9,985 nucleotides of DNA, taken from NCBI GenBank assembly GCA_947460165.1, contig CANHKH010000080.1, forward strand, positions 1-9,985, given 5' to 3'. How positions within the stretch are numbered: position 1 is the first letter of the stretch; each line of letters opens with the position of its first letter. The translations under genes were made by a program, and so were the position numbers. Below the pieces are notes generated by a model that made no database searches, had not been told where the DNA came from, and saw nothing but the letters and a program-made list of their open reading frames with translations. The DNA is from Comamonadaceae bacterium (lineage in GTDB: Bacteria; Pseudomonadota; Gammaproteobacteria; Burkholderiales; Burkholderiaceae_C). Below, in pieces: positions 1 through 7,714 of this stretch.

Positions 1-75
1 ATGATTTCAATTTTTTACGATTGAAGCTTAAATTAACTATTTGTGGCTATCATAAGAGCCCTTCACTGGTTACTT
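1..75 (+). promoter_or_regulatory. AT-rich leader with possible sigma-28-like promoter upstream of cheA
   Basis: This short leader is far richer in A and T than the rest of the window, as expected for a promoter region. TAAATTAA at 29-36, then 11 bases, then TATCATAA at 48-55 has the spacing of a flagellar sigma-28 (FliA) promoter (TAAA-N15-GCCGATAA). The first box matches TAAA, but the second matches only its last four bases (ATAA). No well-spaced sigma-70 pair was found: TTGAAG at 21-26 is too far from TATCAT at 48-53. The promoter is a weak inference; the AT-rich leader itself is plainly visible. Whatever promoter lies here or just upstream would drive the whole chemosensory/cAMP gene run. 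Confidence 0.25.
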
Positions 76-2343
76 ATGGCAGATCCACACGTCAACGCTT
101 TGCTGCAGGAAATGGCCACGGAAATGGCCTTTTTGTCGCCCGACAGCGCTCAAGGCTTGACGCTGATCGCGGCCGTGTTGGAGCAACTCCAAGAGCAGCA
201 GGCGGTCACGGGCTCGGCCGATGCACGCAGGGAGTTGGCGCTTTGCCAGACGCTGTGTCAGCCCGCAGCCTCTGGCGCTGGCCTGTCGCAGCCCCAGTTG
301 GAGCAACTGCAGTCGGCGTTTGAGCGCATGAGCAACGCCCTGTACTTGGTCAAGCCGACTCCAGAAGACCCCTTGGCCCAGCAGCTGGGCTCGGCCGGGC
401 TCAGCGGGCAGGCTCAAAACGCCCAGGACCAGGTCAACCCGCAGGCTCAGCAAGCGCAGGACGGCGAAGGCACCGAAGGCCGTTTTTTCATAGGCCCTGA
501 CGACGACCTGGAACTGCTCAACGAGTTTTGCAACGAAGGCCGCGACCTGCTTGGCCAGGTGGAGCAAGGCGTGCTGGTGCTGGAGGACAACCCCCGCCAC
601 AAAGACACGCTCAACCAAGTCTTCAGGGCGTTTCACACCTTCAAGGGGGGGGCGGGCTTTTTGGGCATTGCCCCCATTCAGCTGCTGGCCCACCACTTGG
701 AGTCTCTGCTGGACGCGGCCCGCAAGGACCAGCTGCCCATCAACCAAGCGGTGATCGACGTGATTTTGGCGGGCGGCGACGCCTTGCAAAAGTATGTGAG
801 TGCCATCGCCAGGCAGTTGGCAGGCGAGGACCGAGGGCAAGCGATTTTTGTAGACACCTCCGAGCTGCTGGTGCGCATTGAGGCTTGTTTGCGGGGCGAG
901 CCTGCCCCGGCTGCTTCAGCGGCCACGCCGCCTCAGGCGAGCGACTTGCCCGACCTGCCGCCGGCCGAGCCGGTGGCCATGCCTGCCGTGCAGCCCGCAG
1001 CTGCCGCTGAGCTGCTGGCGCAGCACAAGCCACCCGTGGTGTTGGCCAGCGCCGCCCCCCCTGTGGCTGCACCTGCTCCCGCGCCTGACCAATCCGCCAG
1101 CGCGGGCAAGCCCGCCCCAGCGCCTACTGGCCAGGCCAGCAAGGTGGCAGCGCGCACCGAGGCGCTGGCCAATTTTGTCAAGCTTGACACCCACAAGCTC
1201 GACGCGCTGGTGGACCTCATGGGCGAGTTGGTGATTGCGCAGTCCATGGTGGTGCAGCACAGCTTGGTGCAGCAGCTGCGCGACCGGGAGCTGGACCGCC
1301 ATTTGCGCCAGCTCTCGCGCATCACCACCGACTTGCAGCGCAATGCCATGTCTTTGCGCATGGTGCCGATTCGCTCAACCTTCCAAAAAATGAACCGCCT
1401 GGTGCGCGACTTGGCGGCTGCCCAGCACAAACAGGTGCAGCTGGTGTTGAGCGGTGAAGACACCGAGCTCGACCGCAACATCGTGGAAGAGCTGGCCGAC
1501 CCGTTGCTGCACATGATGCGCAACGCCGTGGACCACGGCATTGAGTCGCCCGCCGACCGGCTGGCGGCGGGCAAAAGCGCGCTGGGCACCATTGAGCTGC
1601 ATGCCACGCACCAAGGCGGCGGTATTTTGATCCGCTTGCGCGACGACGGCCGCGGCCTGGACACCCAGCGCATTTTGAACAAGGCCTTGCAAAAAGGCTT
1701 GATCACCGCCGAAGACGCGCCCACCGACAAGAGCATCTTCAACCTGATTTTTTTGCCCGGCTTTTCCACGGCCGAGGCGGTCACCGACATTTCTGGCCGC
1801 GGCGTGGGCATGGACGTGGTGCGCGGCAACATTGCCCGGCTGCGCGGTCGCATTGACATCACCTCGGCGCTGGGCCAGGGCACGACCTTTGAGATTTTTT
1901 TGCCGCTGACGCTGGCCATCATCGACGGCATGTTGGTGGGCGTGGGCCAAGAAAGATTCATCGTGCCCACGCTGACCATTCGCGAGTCTTTGCGGCCCCA
2001 GCCCCAGATGGTCTCCACCGTGCAAGGCAAGGGCGAGTTGATCCGGGTGCGCGACAAGCTCATTCCCTTGGTGCGCCTGTCCGACAAGCTGGGCTTGGTC
2101 AGCCAGGTGCGCGACCCGTGCGAGGGCATCGTGATGGTGGTGGACTCCGGCGCCCGCAGCCGTGCCTTGCTGGTCGACAGCCTCATTGGCAAGCAAGAGG
2201 TGGTCATCAAGTCGCTGGGCCCAACTTTTCAGCACCAGCAGGGCATGTCGGGCGCGGCCATCTTGGGCGACGGCCGGGTGGCCCTCATCATTGACCCCGA
2301 GGCGGTCAGTCAATTGGGCAGCGCCAGCGAGATGGCGGCATGA
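76..2343 (+). CDS. cheA: Chemotaxis histidine kinase CheA
   Basis: Cytoplasmic sensor kinase that autophosphorylates under receptor control and passes the phosphoryl group to receiver domains. Of 755 residues, about 1-140 are an unassigned helical, Gln/Ala-rich extension. An HPt (P1) domain spans about 145-255, with the phospho-accepting His187 in RAFHTFKGGAGFLG. An Ala/Pro-rich linker (about 270-365) follows, with no recognisable P2 domain. The P3 dimerisation helices start near VKLDTHKLDALVDLMGELV. The P4 ATPase domain has N483/H487 (RNAVDHG), DDGRG at 523-527 and GRGVGMD at 574-580. A CheW-like P5 domain occupies about 610-745. All catalytic boxes are intact. The ATG at 76 was chosen; an in-frame GTG at 43 would add 11 residues, and neither start has a good ribosome binding site. 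It is the first gene of the run, with cheW 37 bp downstream. CheA identity is very secure; which receiver it phosphorylates is inferred. Confidence 0.97.
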   Translation: MADPHVNALLQEMATEMAFLSPDSAQGLTLIAAVLEQLQEQQAVTGSADARRELALCQTLCQPAASGAGLSQPQLEQLQSAFERMSNALYLVKPTPEDPLAQQLGSAGLSGQAQNAQDQVNPQAQQAQDGEGTEGRFFIGPDDDLELLNEFCNEGRDLLGQVEQGVLVLEDNPRHKDTLNQVFRAFHTFKGGAGFLGIAPIQLLAHHLESLLDAARKDQLPINQAVIDVILAGGDALQKYVSAIARQLAGEDRGQAIFVDTSELLVRIEACLRGEPAPAASAATPPQASDLPDLPPAEPVAMPAVQPAAAAELLAQHKPPVVLASAAPPVAAPAPAPDQSASAGKPAPAPTGQASKVAARTEALANFVKLDTHKLDALVDLMGELVIAQSMVVQHSLVQQLRDRELDRHLRQLSRITTDLQRNAMSLRMVPIRSTFQKMNRLVRDLAAAQHKQVQLVLSGEDTELDRNIVEELADPLLHMMRNAVDHGIESPADRLAAGKSALGTIELHATHQGGGILIRLRDDGRGLDTQRILNKALQKGLITAEDAPTDKSIFNLIFLPGFSTAEAVTDISGRGVGMDVVRGNIARLRGRIDITSALGQGTTFEIFLPLTLAIIDGMLVGVGQERFIVPTLTIRESLRPQPQMVSTVQGKGELIRVRDKLIPLVRLSDKLGLVSQVRDPCEGIVMVVDSGARSRALLVDSLIGKQEVVIKSLGPTFQHQQGMSGAAILGDGRVALIIDPEAVSQLGSASEMAA
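645..652 (+). repeat. Eight-G homopolymer inside the cheA HPt motif
   Basis: Eight consecutive G residues encode part of the K-G-G-A stretch, only 8 bases after the codon of the phospho-accepting His187. A one-base slip would truncate CheA and switch off the pathway. The tract could be a mutational hot spot or a place for sequencing error, but the frame is open as given and it may be only a by-product of Gly codon use. Confidence 0.85.
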
Positions 2344-2380
2344 GCCCACCCCTTCATATTCAGTCCAAGGCAGCCCCACC

Positions 2381-2887
2381 ATGACGCTCAGCCAAACCCT
2401 GCCCCGCGCGGGCAAGTACCTGACTTTTGCTGTGGCCCAAGAGCGCTACAGCGTGCCGGTGCTCAAGGTCAGGGAGATCATGCGTTTGTGCCCGGTCACG
2501 CCGGTGCCGCGCATGCCTTCTTACATCAAGGGCGTGATCAACCTGCGCGGCAAGATCGTGCCTGTGGTCGATTTGCGCGAGCGTTTTAGCCTGGGTGCGG
2601 CCGAGGACACCGAGCGCATTTGCATTGTGGTGGTGCAGGTCGAGGAGCCCGATGGCGCAAGCCGCCTGACGGGAATGATTGTGGACGTGGTGGAGGAGGT
2701 CTCGCAGTTTCAAAGCGATGACCTCGAGCCCCCGCCCGACTTTGGCGATGCCGTGGACGCGCGTTTCATTGTGGGCATGGCCAAGACCCGCGGGCAGGTC
2801 AAAACGCTGCTTGACATCGACCGCCTGCTCGGCTTTGTGGGGCACATCGACGTGCGAGCACTGCACTCACGCACGGCTGAACTTTGA
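2381..2887 (+). CDS. cheW: Chemotaxis adaptor protein CheW
   Basis: Small scaffold that couples the chemoreceptor signalling tip to the P5 domain of CheA in the membrane-associated array. The 168-residue product is a single CheW domain of normal length. It carries the signature YIKGVINLRGKIVPVVDLR at about residues 48-66 and the C-terminal pattern KTLLDIDRLL. The ATG at 2381 is preceded by AAGG (2367-2370) at suitable spacing, and the longer upstream open frame is only read-through of the cheA 3' end in another frame. It sits 37 bp after cheA and 25 bp before the receptor gene, so co-transcription is likely. As the only cheW in the window it presumably serves the adjacent receptor and kinase. 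Nothing looks damaged. Confidence 0.96.
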   Translation: MTLSQTLPRAGKYLTFAVAQERYSVPVLKVREIMRLCPVTPVPRMPSYIKGVINLRGKIVPVVDLRERFSLGAAEDTERICIVVVQVEEPDGASRLTGMIVDVVEEVSQFQSDDLEPPPDFGDAVDARFIVGMAKTRGQVKTLLDIDRLLGFVGHIDVRALHSRTAEL

Positions 2888-2912
2888 AAACGACTCTTGA
2901 AGGGCCTGAACC

Positions 2913-4574
2913 ATGTTGAACATGAAAAAACTCGTCGCCGGCTTTGCCCTGCTCTTTCTGGGCAGCCTGGCGGGCATCCCGACCTTGAGCTATGTGCTGA
3001 CCGAGCCGATACGCATTGGCGGTCAGCTCTACAACCAGATCGCCCACGAAAAAGACCTGCTCGCTGCGGTGCTGCCGCCGCCGGCCTACCTGATTGAGAC
3101 CCACTACATGGTGACCAGTGTCATGGTCGATGCCGTGCAAACCTCCATCAGCGGTTCAAGCCAGGTCAGCAACGCCGGTGAAGGCAAGCGCTTGGTGGAG
3201 CAGATTCCGCGTTTGCTCAAGGAGTACAACGAGACCCATGCCCAATTTGCCAAAAGCGCGCTGACCGATACCCGGCTGCTGCCGCTGCTGGAGGAGTCTG
3301 ACCGGCATGTGCGCAGCTACTTCAATGTGCTGACCAAGAACTTCATGCCCATTCTCGACAGCGGTGACTTGGCCAAGATCCGCAGCGAATACGAGCAAAT
3401 GGCCAAGGCCTATGCAGAGCATCGCCGCGCCATCGATGCGCTGGTGGTCAAAACCAACGAAAGCACCCGCCAGACCCTGGTCAGGGCCGAGGCCATCCAA
3501 AGCCAAGTGATTTGGAGCATCGCGGCTTTGGGCATGGGCGGCCTGCTGGTTGGCCTGGGGCTGGCGCTGGTCGCTTACCGGGTGTCCATCAAGCCCTTGA
3601 CCACGGTGGCCCGCCACATTTACGAGGGCACTGAAAAAAGCCGGCGCGCCTCCAGCCAGCTGACCTTGGCCAGCCAAAAATTGGCCCAAGGGGCCAACGA
3701 GCAGGCCGCAGCCATTGAAGAGACCAGCGCCTCCTTGGAGGAAGTCTCCAGCATGATCCACTCGACCGCCAAGAACGCCGAGCAGGCCAAACAGCTGGCC
3801 TCCGAAACCCGGGCCTCGGCGCAAGAGGGCGTGAGCAACATGACGCAGATGACGGTGGCCATGGACGCGATTGAGCGCTCCAGCAGCGATGTGGCCAAAA
3901 TCGTCAAGAGCATCGACGAGATTGCTTTTCAAACCAATATTTTGGCGCTCAATGCGGCGGTGGAAGCGGCCCGTGCCGGGGAGGCGGGCGCAGGCTTTGC
4001 TGTGGTGGCCGACGAGGTGCGCTCGCTGGCCCAGCGCAGCGCCACGGCGGCGCACGAGTCGGCTGAAAAAATCGAGGCCTCTTTGCGCAGCAGCCGCACC
4101 GGATCGGCCTCCTTGCAGCGGGTGCAGGAGTCGCTCAGTCAAATTGAAAACAAGATCGCACGCACCGATGCGCTGGTGGCCGAGATCACCATGGCGTCCC
4201 GCGAGCAGGCCCAGGGCATTGAGCATGTGGGCATTGCCATTGAGCAAATGAGCAAGGTGGCGCAAGACGCGGCCGACAGCGCAGGGCAAATTGCACTGGC
4301 GGCCGAGCAGACCTATGACCAGGCCCGCGAGGCCGAGTCCATGGTCGAGCGCGGCATCGAGGTGGTGGGCTTCAAACTCCAGCGCAATGCGAGCGAACAG
4401 CACGAAGAAGGCGTGGCCCAGTCTGGCGCACGCCGCATCCACCGACAGCCGCCCGGCGCCGTCAGCCAAGTCACCATGGACCGCGCAGACAACGGCCAGG
4501 AGCCGTCCCACCGAAACAAGCCCCAGCTGCGCTCACCCGCCGCAGGCGCAGAGCGCCACTTCAAGGACTTTTAA
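2913..4574 (+). CDS. Methyl-accepting chemotaxis protein (chemoreceptor)
   Basis: Transmembrane receptor that would sense a periplasmic or membrane signal and control CheA. The 553-residue product has a first membrane helix at about 5-28, a helical periplasmic domain at about 30-197 with the proline motif LPPPAYLIE (54-62), and a second membrane helix at about 198-222. Only about 40 residues then precede the cytoplasmic hairpin, too few for a full two-helix HAMP domain. The hairpin begins near ANEQAAAIEETSASLEEVSS and has the conserved tip EIAFQTNILALNAAVEAAR. After a normal end at VVGFKL (484-489) comes a polar, Pro/Arg/Gln-rich tail of about 64 residues ending in HFKDF. That ending fits the x-aromatic-x-x-aromatic pentapeptide by which receptors tether CheR/CheB. 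GAAGGG (2899-2904) lies 8 bases before the ATG, favouring this start over the ATG at 2922. The ligand is not deducible. cheR follows after 3 bp. Confidence 0.96.
   Translation: MLNMKKLVAGFALLFLGSLAGIPTLSYVLTEPIRIGGQLYNQIAHEKDLLAAVLPPPAYLIETHYMVTSVMVDAVQTSISGSSQVSNAGEGKRLVEQIPRLLKEYNETHAQFAKSALTDTRLLPLLEESDRHVRSYFNVLTKNFMPILDSGDLAKIRSEYEQMAKAYAEHRRAIDALVVKTNESTRQTLVRAEAIQSQVIWSIAALGMGGLLVGLGLALVAYRVSIKPLTTVARHIYEGTEKSRRASSQLTLASQKLAQGANEQAAAIEETSASLEEVSSMIHSTAKNAEQAKQLASETRASAQEGVSNMTQMTVAMDAIERSSSDVAKIVKSIDEIAFQTNILALNAAVEAARAGEAGAGFAVVADEVRSLAQRSATAAHESAEKIEASLRSSRTGSASLQRVQESLSQIENKIARTDALVAEITMASREQAQGIEHVGIAIEQMSKVAQDAADSAGQIALAAEQTYDQAREAESMVERGIEVVGFKLQRNASEQHEEGVAQSGARRIHRQPPGAVSQVTMDRADNGQEPSHRNKPQLRSPAAGAERHFKDF
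4563..4567 (+). promoter_or_regulatory. Ribosome binding site supporting a TTG start of cheR
   Basis: AAGGA lies inside the last codons of the receptor gene, 10 bases before a TTG at 4578. The alternative ATG at 4623 has only a poor GGATCGG-like match upstream. The site therefore favours the longer 290-residue CheR, translated with ribosomes finishing the receptor. This is moderate evidence. Confidence 0.5.
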
Positions 4575-4577
4575 GTT

Positions 4578-5450
4578 TTGACCAAGGCCACCGCCCAGGC
4601 CCGCACGCCCGTGGATCGGCCCATGTCGATCGAGGTGTTTGATCAGCTGTGCGCCTTGATCCATCAACACAGCCGGATCCACCTCACAGCAAACAAGCTC
4701 AACATGCTGAGCAGCCGGCTGGGCAAACGCCGCCGGGAGCTGGGGCTGAGCAGCTGGGACGACTACCTGGCCTGGCTGACTGAGCAAGGCGCCCAAGAGA
4801 TGGACGTGCTGATCGACTTGGTGGCCACCAACCACACGCATTTTTTTCGTGAGGCGGTGCAATTTGACATTTTGCAGACCGAGTTGCTGGGCACATTGCT
4901 CGCACGCAGCCCCACGGCGCGGCGCGGACTGCGCTGTTGGTCGGCCGGTTGCTCCAGTGGCGAGGAGGTCTTCACCTTGGCCATTGTGTTGGCCGAATAT
5001 GCCCAGCGACACCAGGCCGATTGGCGCTGGCAAATTGAGGGCACCGACATTTCACACCGTGCCTTGCATTCGGCCCGGCAAGGCATTTATGAAATCGACC
5101 GCTTGAACCTGCCGCAAGCGGGCTTGCTGGAAAAGTACTTTCAAAAAGGCAGCGGTCCTTACGAGGGGTATTGCAAGGTCAAGCCTGAGCTGCTGGACAA
5201 GGTGCACTTTCAGCGCCTGAACTTGTTTGGCCCGCTTCACCAGATTCCTCAGCCGCAGCATGTGGTGTTTTGTCGGAATGTGATGATTTATTTCGAGCCC
5301 GCTTCGCAAGCCCAACTGGTGCAGCGCTTGCACGATACCTTGGAGCCCGGCGGCTACTTGGTGGCCGGACATTCGGACAGTTTGCTGCGCATCAAACACC
5401 CCTTGCTCAGTTTGGGCAACGGAATTTACCAAAGACCCGTGTTGGGTTGA
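4578..5450 (+). CDS. cheR: Chemoreceptor protein-glutamate methyltransferase CheR
   Basis: S-adenosylmethionine-dependent enzyme that methylates glutamates of the receptor hairpin for sensory adaptation. The product is 290 residues from the TTG at 4578, or 275 from the ATG at 4623; the family is usually about 270-290. An N-terminal helical domain (about 15-80) contains a basic stretch, GKRRREL. The family motif TNHTHFFRE is at 84-92, the SAM-binding loop AGCSSGEE at 123-130, the acidic GTDIS at 155-159 and FCRNVMIYF at 231-239, with LEPGGYLVAGHSDS near the end. All are intact, so it should be active. No TPR or other C-terminal fusion is present. It starts 3 bp after the receptor stop, and the receptor ends in a possible CheR-binding pentapeptide. 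The start codon is the only uncertain point. Confidence 0.96.
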   Translation: MTKATAQARTPVDRPMSIEVFDQLCALIHQHSRIHLTANKLNMLSSRLGKRRRELGLSSWDDYLAWLTEQGAQEMDVLIDLVATNHTHFFREAVQFDILQTELLGTLLARSPTARRGLRCWSAGCSSGEEVFTLAIVLAEYAQRHQADWRWQIEGTDISHRALHSARQGIYEIDRLNLPQAGLLEKYFQKGSGPYEGYCKVKPELLDKVHFQRLNLFGPLHQIPQPQHVVFCRNVMIYFEPASQAQLVQRLHDTLEPGGYLVAGHSDSLLRIKHPLLSLGNGIYQRPVLG

Positions 5451-5456
5451 GATTTT

Positions 5457-5460
5457 GGAG
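5457..5460 (+). promoter_or_regulatory. Ribosome binding site deciding a TTG start of cheB
   Basis: GGAG ends 6 bases before the TTG at 5467, giving a protein that starts MPIKVLVVDDSAM, the usual beginning of CheB. The upstream TTG at 5455 overlaps this site and has no good site of its own, so the shorter start is preferred. Confidence 0.6.
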
Positions 5461-5466
5461 CACGCC

Positions 5467-6525
5467 TTGCCTATCAAAGTTCTTGTGGTGGACGACTCCG
5501 CGATGGTGAGAAAAACCATCACGGACACCCTCGCGCACGACCCCGACATTGAAGTCGTGGGGGTGGCCAACGACCCATTGATTGCCATGGACAAGGTGGC
5601 CCGCTTGCAGCCTGACGTGATGACGCTGGACATGGAGATGCCGCGCATGGACGGGCTGACCTATTTGCGTCAGCTGCAAAAAGAGCGCTCACCCGTGGCC
5701 GTGGTGGTGGTCAGCTCGCTGACACAGCAAGGCTCGCAAATTGCGCTGGACGCCATGGACGCTGGGGCCTGCGAGGTGCTGGCCAAGCCCGACGGCAGCA
5801 TGTCCATAGGGGCGCTGGCGGGCAAGCTGGCCTTTCACATCAAGGCCGCCCATGCCGCCAAAAAGCGGTTTCGGCCCGCCGCCAGTGTGCCGGTGGCCCG
5901 CTCGGCGCCCCAGGGCCTCGCGCCTGCGGCCATGCCTGGCCGCCACGACAAGCGCTTGATTGTGGTGGGCGCCTCCACCGGTGGCGTGGAAGCCTTGAGC
6001 CAGCTCTTGCCCGGCTTGCCTTCAGGCTTGCCGCCCATTTTGGTGGTGCAGCACATTCCCGCCTTTTTTTCCAAGGCCGTGGCCGACCGGCTCAACCAGA
6101 TGTGCGGCTACGAGGTGCGCGAGGCGGTGCATGACGAGCCCATCTTGCCCGGCCTGTGCCTGATGGCGCCTGGCAACTTCCACCTCATGGTGGCGGGCGT
6201 GCCCGGCAGCTACCGCACGCGCTTGGTGCAAAGCCCGCCCGTGCACTATTGCCGGCCTGCGGTGGACGTGTTGTTTCGCTCAGCCGCTGAGCTGGCGGGC
6301 AAGCACACGCTGGCGGTGCTGCTCACCGGCATGGGCAGCGACGGCGCTTTGGGCATGCAGGCCGTGCGGCGTGCCGGCGGCATCAACCTGGCCGAGCATG
6401 AGGACAGCTGCGTGATTTACGGCATGCCGCGCGCCGCGGTGCAGCTGGGCGTGGTGGACAAATCGGTGACCATTGAGCGCATGCCGCAGGCCGTGATGGA
6501 ACACCTGAGCCTGGTGGGAGCTTGA
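5467..6525 (+). CDS. cheB: Chemotaxis response regulator / protein-glutamate methylesterase CheB
   Basis: Removes receptor methyl groups (and may deamidate glutamines) when its receiver is phosphorylated by CheA, opposing CheR. Of 352 residues, the receiver domain is about 1-120 with acidic pair D9/D10, phospho-acceptor D55 in TLDMEMPRMDG and the conserved K108 in LAKPDG. A linker runs to about 160, followed by the esterase domain with catalytic Ser170 (VGASTGG), His196 (VVQHIP) and Asp292 (TGMGSDGALG). The triad spacing equals that of enterobacterial CheB (164/190/286), so the enzyme looks fully functional. The start is a TTG at 5467 placed by a GGAG site. It lies 16 bp after cheR and 4 bp before the cyclase gene. 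Its receiver and that of the cyclase are the only two in the window that CheA could phosphorylate. Confidence 0.97.
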   Translation: MPIKVLVVDDSAMVRKTITDTLAHDPDIEVVGVANDPLIAMDKVARLQPDVMTLDMEMPRMDGLTYLRQLQKERSPVAVVVVSSLTQQGSQIALDAMDAGACEVLAKPDGSMSIGALAGKLAFHIKAAHAAKKRFRPAASVPVARSAPQGLAPAAMPGRHDKRLIVVGASTGGVEALSQLLPGLPSGLPPILVVQHIPAFFSKAVADRLNQMCGYEVREAVHDEPILPGLCLMAPGNFHLMVAGVPGSYRTRLVQSPPVHYCRPAVDVLFRSAAELAGKHTLAVLLTGMGSDGALGMQAVRRAGGINLAEHEDSCVIYGMPRAAVQLGVVDKSVTIERMPQAVMEHLSLVGA

Positions 6526-6529
6526 GACC

Positions 6530-7714
6530 ATGACACCCACAGACACCTTGGCGCTGACCAGCGAGCCCGCCAACGCCTTGCTGGCGCAAGAGCGGGTGGC
6601 CCAGATGCTGCAAGACGCTCGCTTGCTGGTGGTGGACGACAGCAAGATGATGCGCATGGGCATCTCGCGCTCGCTCAAACAAATTGGTGTGCGCTTCATC
6701 GAGGAGGCCAGCCATGGCCGCCAAGCACTGGAGCGGCTCCAAGCCGAGCCTTTTGATTTGATGCTGCTGGACGTGGAAATGCCCGAGATGACCGGCTTGG
6801 AGGTGCTCGCGCAAATGCAGCAACACCCCCAGCTCAGGGGCTTTCCAGTCATTGTGATTTCAGGCGGCCAAGACATTGACGACGTGGTGCGCTGCATTGA
6901 AATGGGCGCCGATGATTACCTGCCCAAACCCTTTAGCCAGGTGCTGCTCAAAGCGCGCCTGACCTCGTCCATCGAAAAAAAGCGCTTGCGCGACATGGAA
7001 CAGCTGCGCCGCCAGCAGCTCCAAGCCCAGCACGCGCAGCTCGAGCAAGAGCAGGAGAAAACGGAGAACCTGCTGCTCAACATCTTGCCCCGCTCGGTCT
7101 CGCAGCGCCTGAAGGCGGGCGAAAAACGCATTGCCGATGCCCACGCCGAGGTGTCGGTGCTGTTTGCCGACCTGGTGGGGTTCACCCAACTGTCCAAGGG
7201 GCTGTCGGCGCCACACTTGGTCGAGATCTTGGATCAGATTTTTTCCAGGTTTGACGCCATCGTGGGCGAGATAGGCGTGGAAAAAATCAAAACCATTGGC
7301 GACTGCTACATGCTGGTGGGCGGCGTGCCCGAGCCGCGCGCAGACCATGCGGTGGCCGTGGTGGAGGCCGGTTTGGCCATGCTCCAGGCCATGGCGGAGA
7401 TCAATCGCCAGCACGGCACGCAGCTGCAAATTCGGGTGGGGGTCAACAGTGGGCCGGTGGTGGCGGGCGTGATTGGCATGCACAAATTCACCTACGATCT
7501 GTGGGGCAACACGGTGAACATTGCCAGCCGCATGGAGTCCACTGGCACGCCAGGGCGCATTCATGTCTCGCCCTCCACCGCGCTGCTCTTGGGCCAGCGT
7601 TTTGCACTGGAGGCCAGGGGCAGTGTGAGCGTCAAGGGCATTGGCGAGCTGGACACTTTTTTTGTGCATGCCCCCCCAGATGACAGGGCGGCCCCTGCGG
7701 CCAGCTTGCCATGA
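6530..7714 (+). CDS. Response regulator fused to class III adenylate cyclase
   Basis: Soluble output protein predicted to make cAMP from ATP under control of receiver phosphorylation. Of 394 residues, about 30-145 form a receiver with acidic D36/D37, phospho-acceptor D81 (LLDVEMPEMTG), S111 and K133. About 147-185 is a charged Gln/Glu-rich coiled coil running into the LLNILP signalling helix. The cyclase domain (about 203-380) has metal-binding D214 (LFADLVGFT) and D258 (TIGDCYM), and transition-state N330 and R334 (WGNTVNIASRMES). The specificity pair K254 and D323 matches adenylate cyclases; guanylate cyclases usually have Glu and Cys. All residues come from one chain, so an active homodimer is expected. 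GGGAG at 6516-6520 lies 9 bases before the ATG. The gene begins 4 bp after cheB and its stop overlaps the PDE start. That CheA is its kinase is inference from position; that the product is cAMP is a motif-based prediction. Confidence 0.95.
   Translation: MTPTDTLALTSEPANALLAQERVAQMLQDARLLVVDDSKMMRMGISRSLKQIGVRFIEEASHGRQALERLQAEPFDLMLLDVEMPEMTGLEVLAQMQQHPQLRGFPVIVISGGQDIDDVVRCIEMGADDYLPKPFSQVLLKARLTSSIEKKRLRDMEQLRRQQLQAQHAQLEQEQEKTENLLLNILPRSVSQRLKAGEKRIADAHAEVSVLFADLVGFTQLSKGLSAPHLVEILDQIFSRFDAIVGEIGVEKIKTIGDCYMLVGGVPEPRADHAVAVVEAGLAMLQAMAEINRQHGTQLQIRVGVNSGPVVAGVIGMHKFTYDLWGNTVNIASRMESTGTPGRIHVSPSTALLLGQRFALEARGSVSVKGIGELDTFFVHAPPDDRAAPAASLP

Noticed and set aside
933..2210. Long open frames on the minus strand across cheA (also 1375-2415 and 3156-4511)
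   Set aside because: They are antisense shadows caused by high third-position GC. Their translations show no domain pattern, and the + strand proteins are full of family motifs.
4291..4581. A possible frameshift in the receptor 3' end, since the +1 frame is open and Ser/Pro/Ala-rich like some receptor tails
   Set aside because: The annotated frame continues smoothly past the usual VVGFKL ending and terminates in HFKDF, a known type of tether motif, followed at once by cheR. The other frame has no matching motif.
6530..7714. Guanylate cyclase as the identity of the receiver-cyclase
   Set aside because: The specificity positions are Lys254 and Asp323, as in adenylate cyclases, not the Glu and Cys typical of guanylate cyclases.
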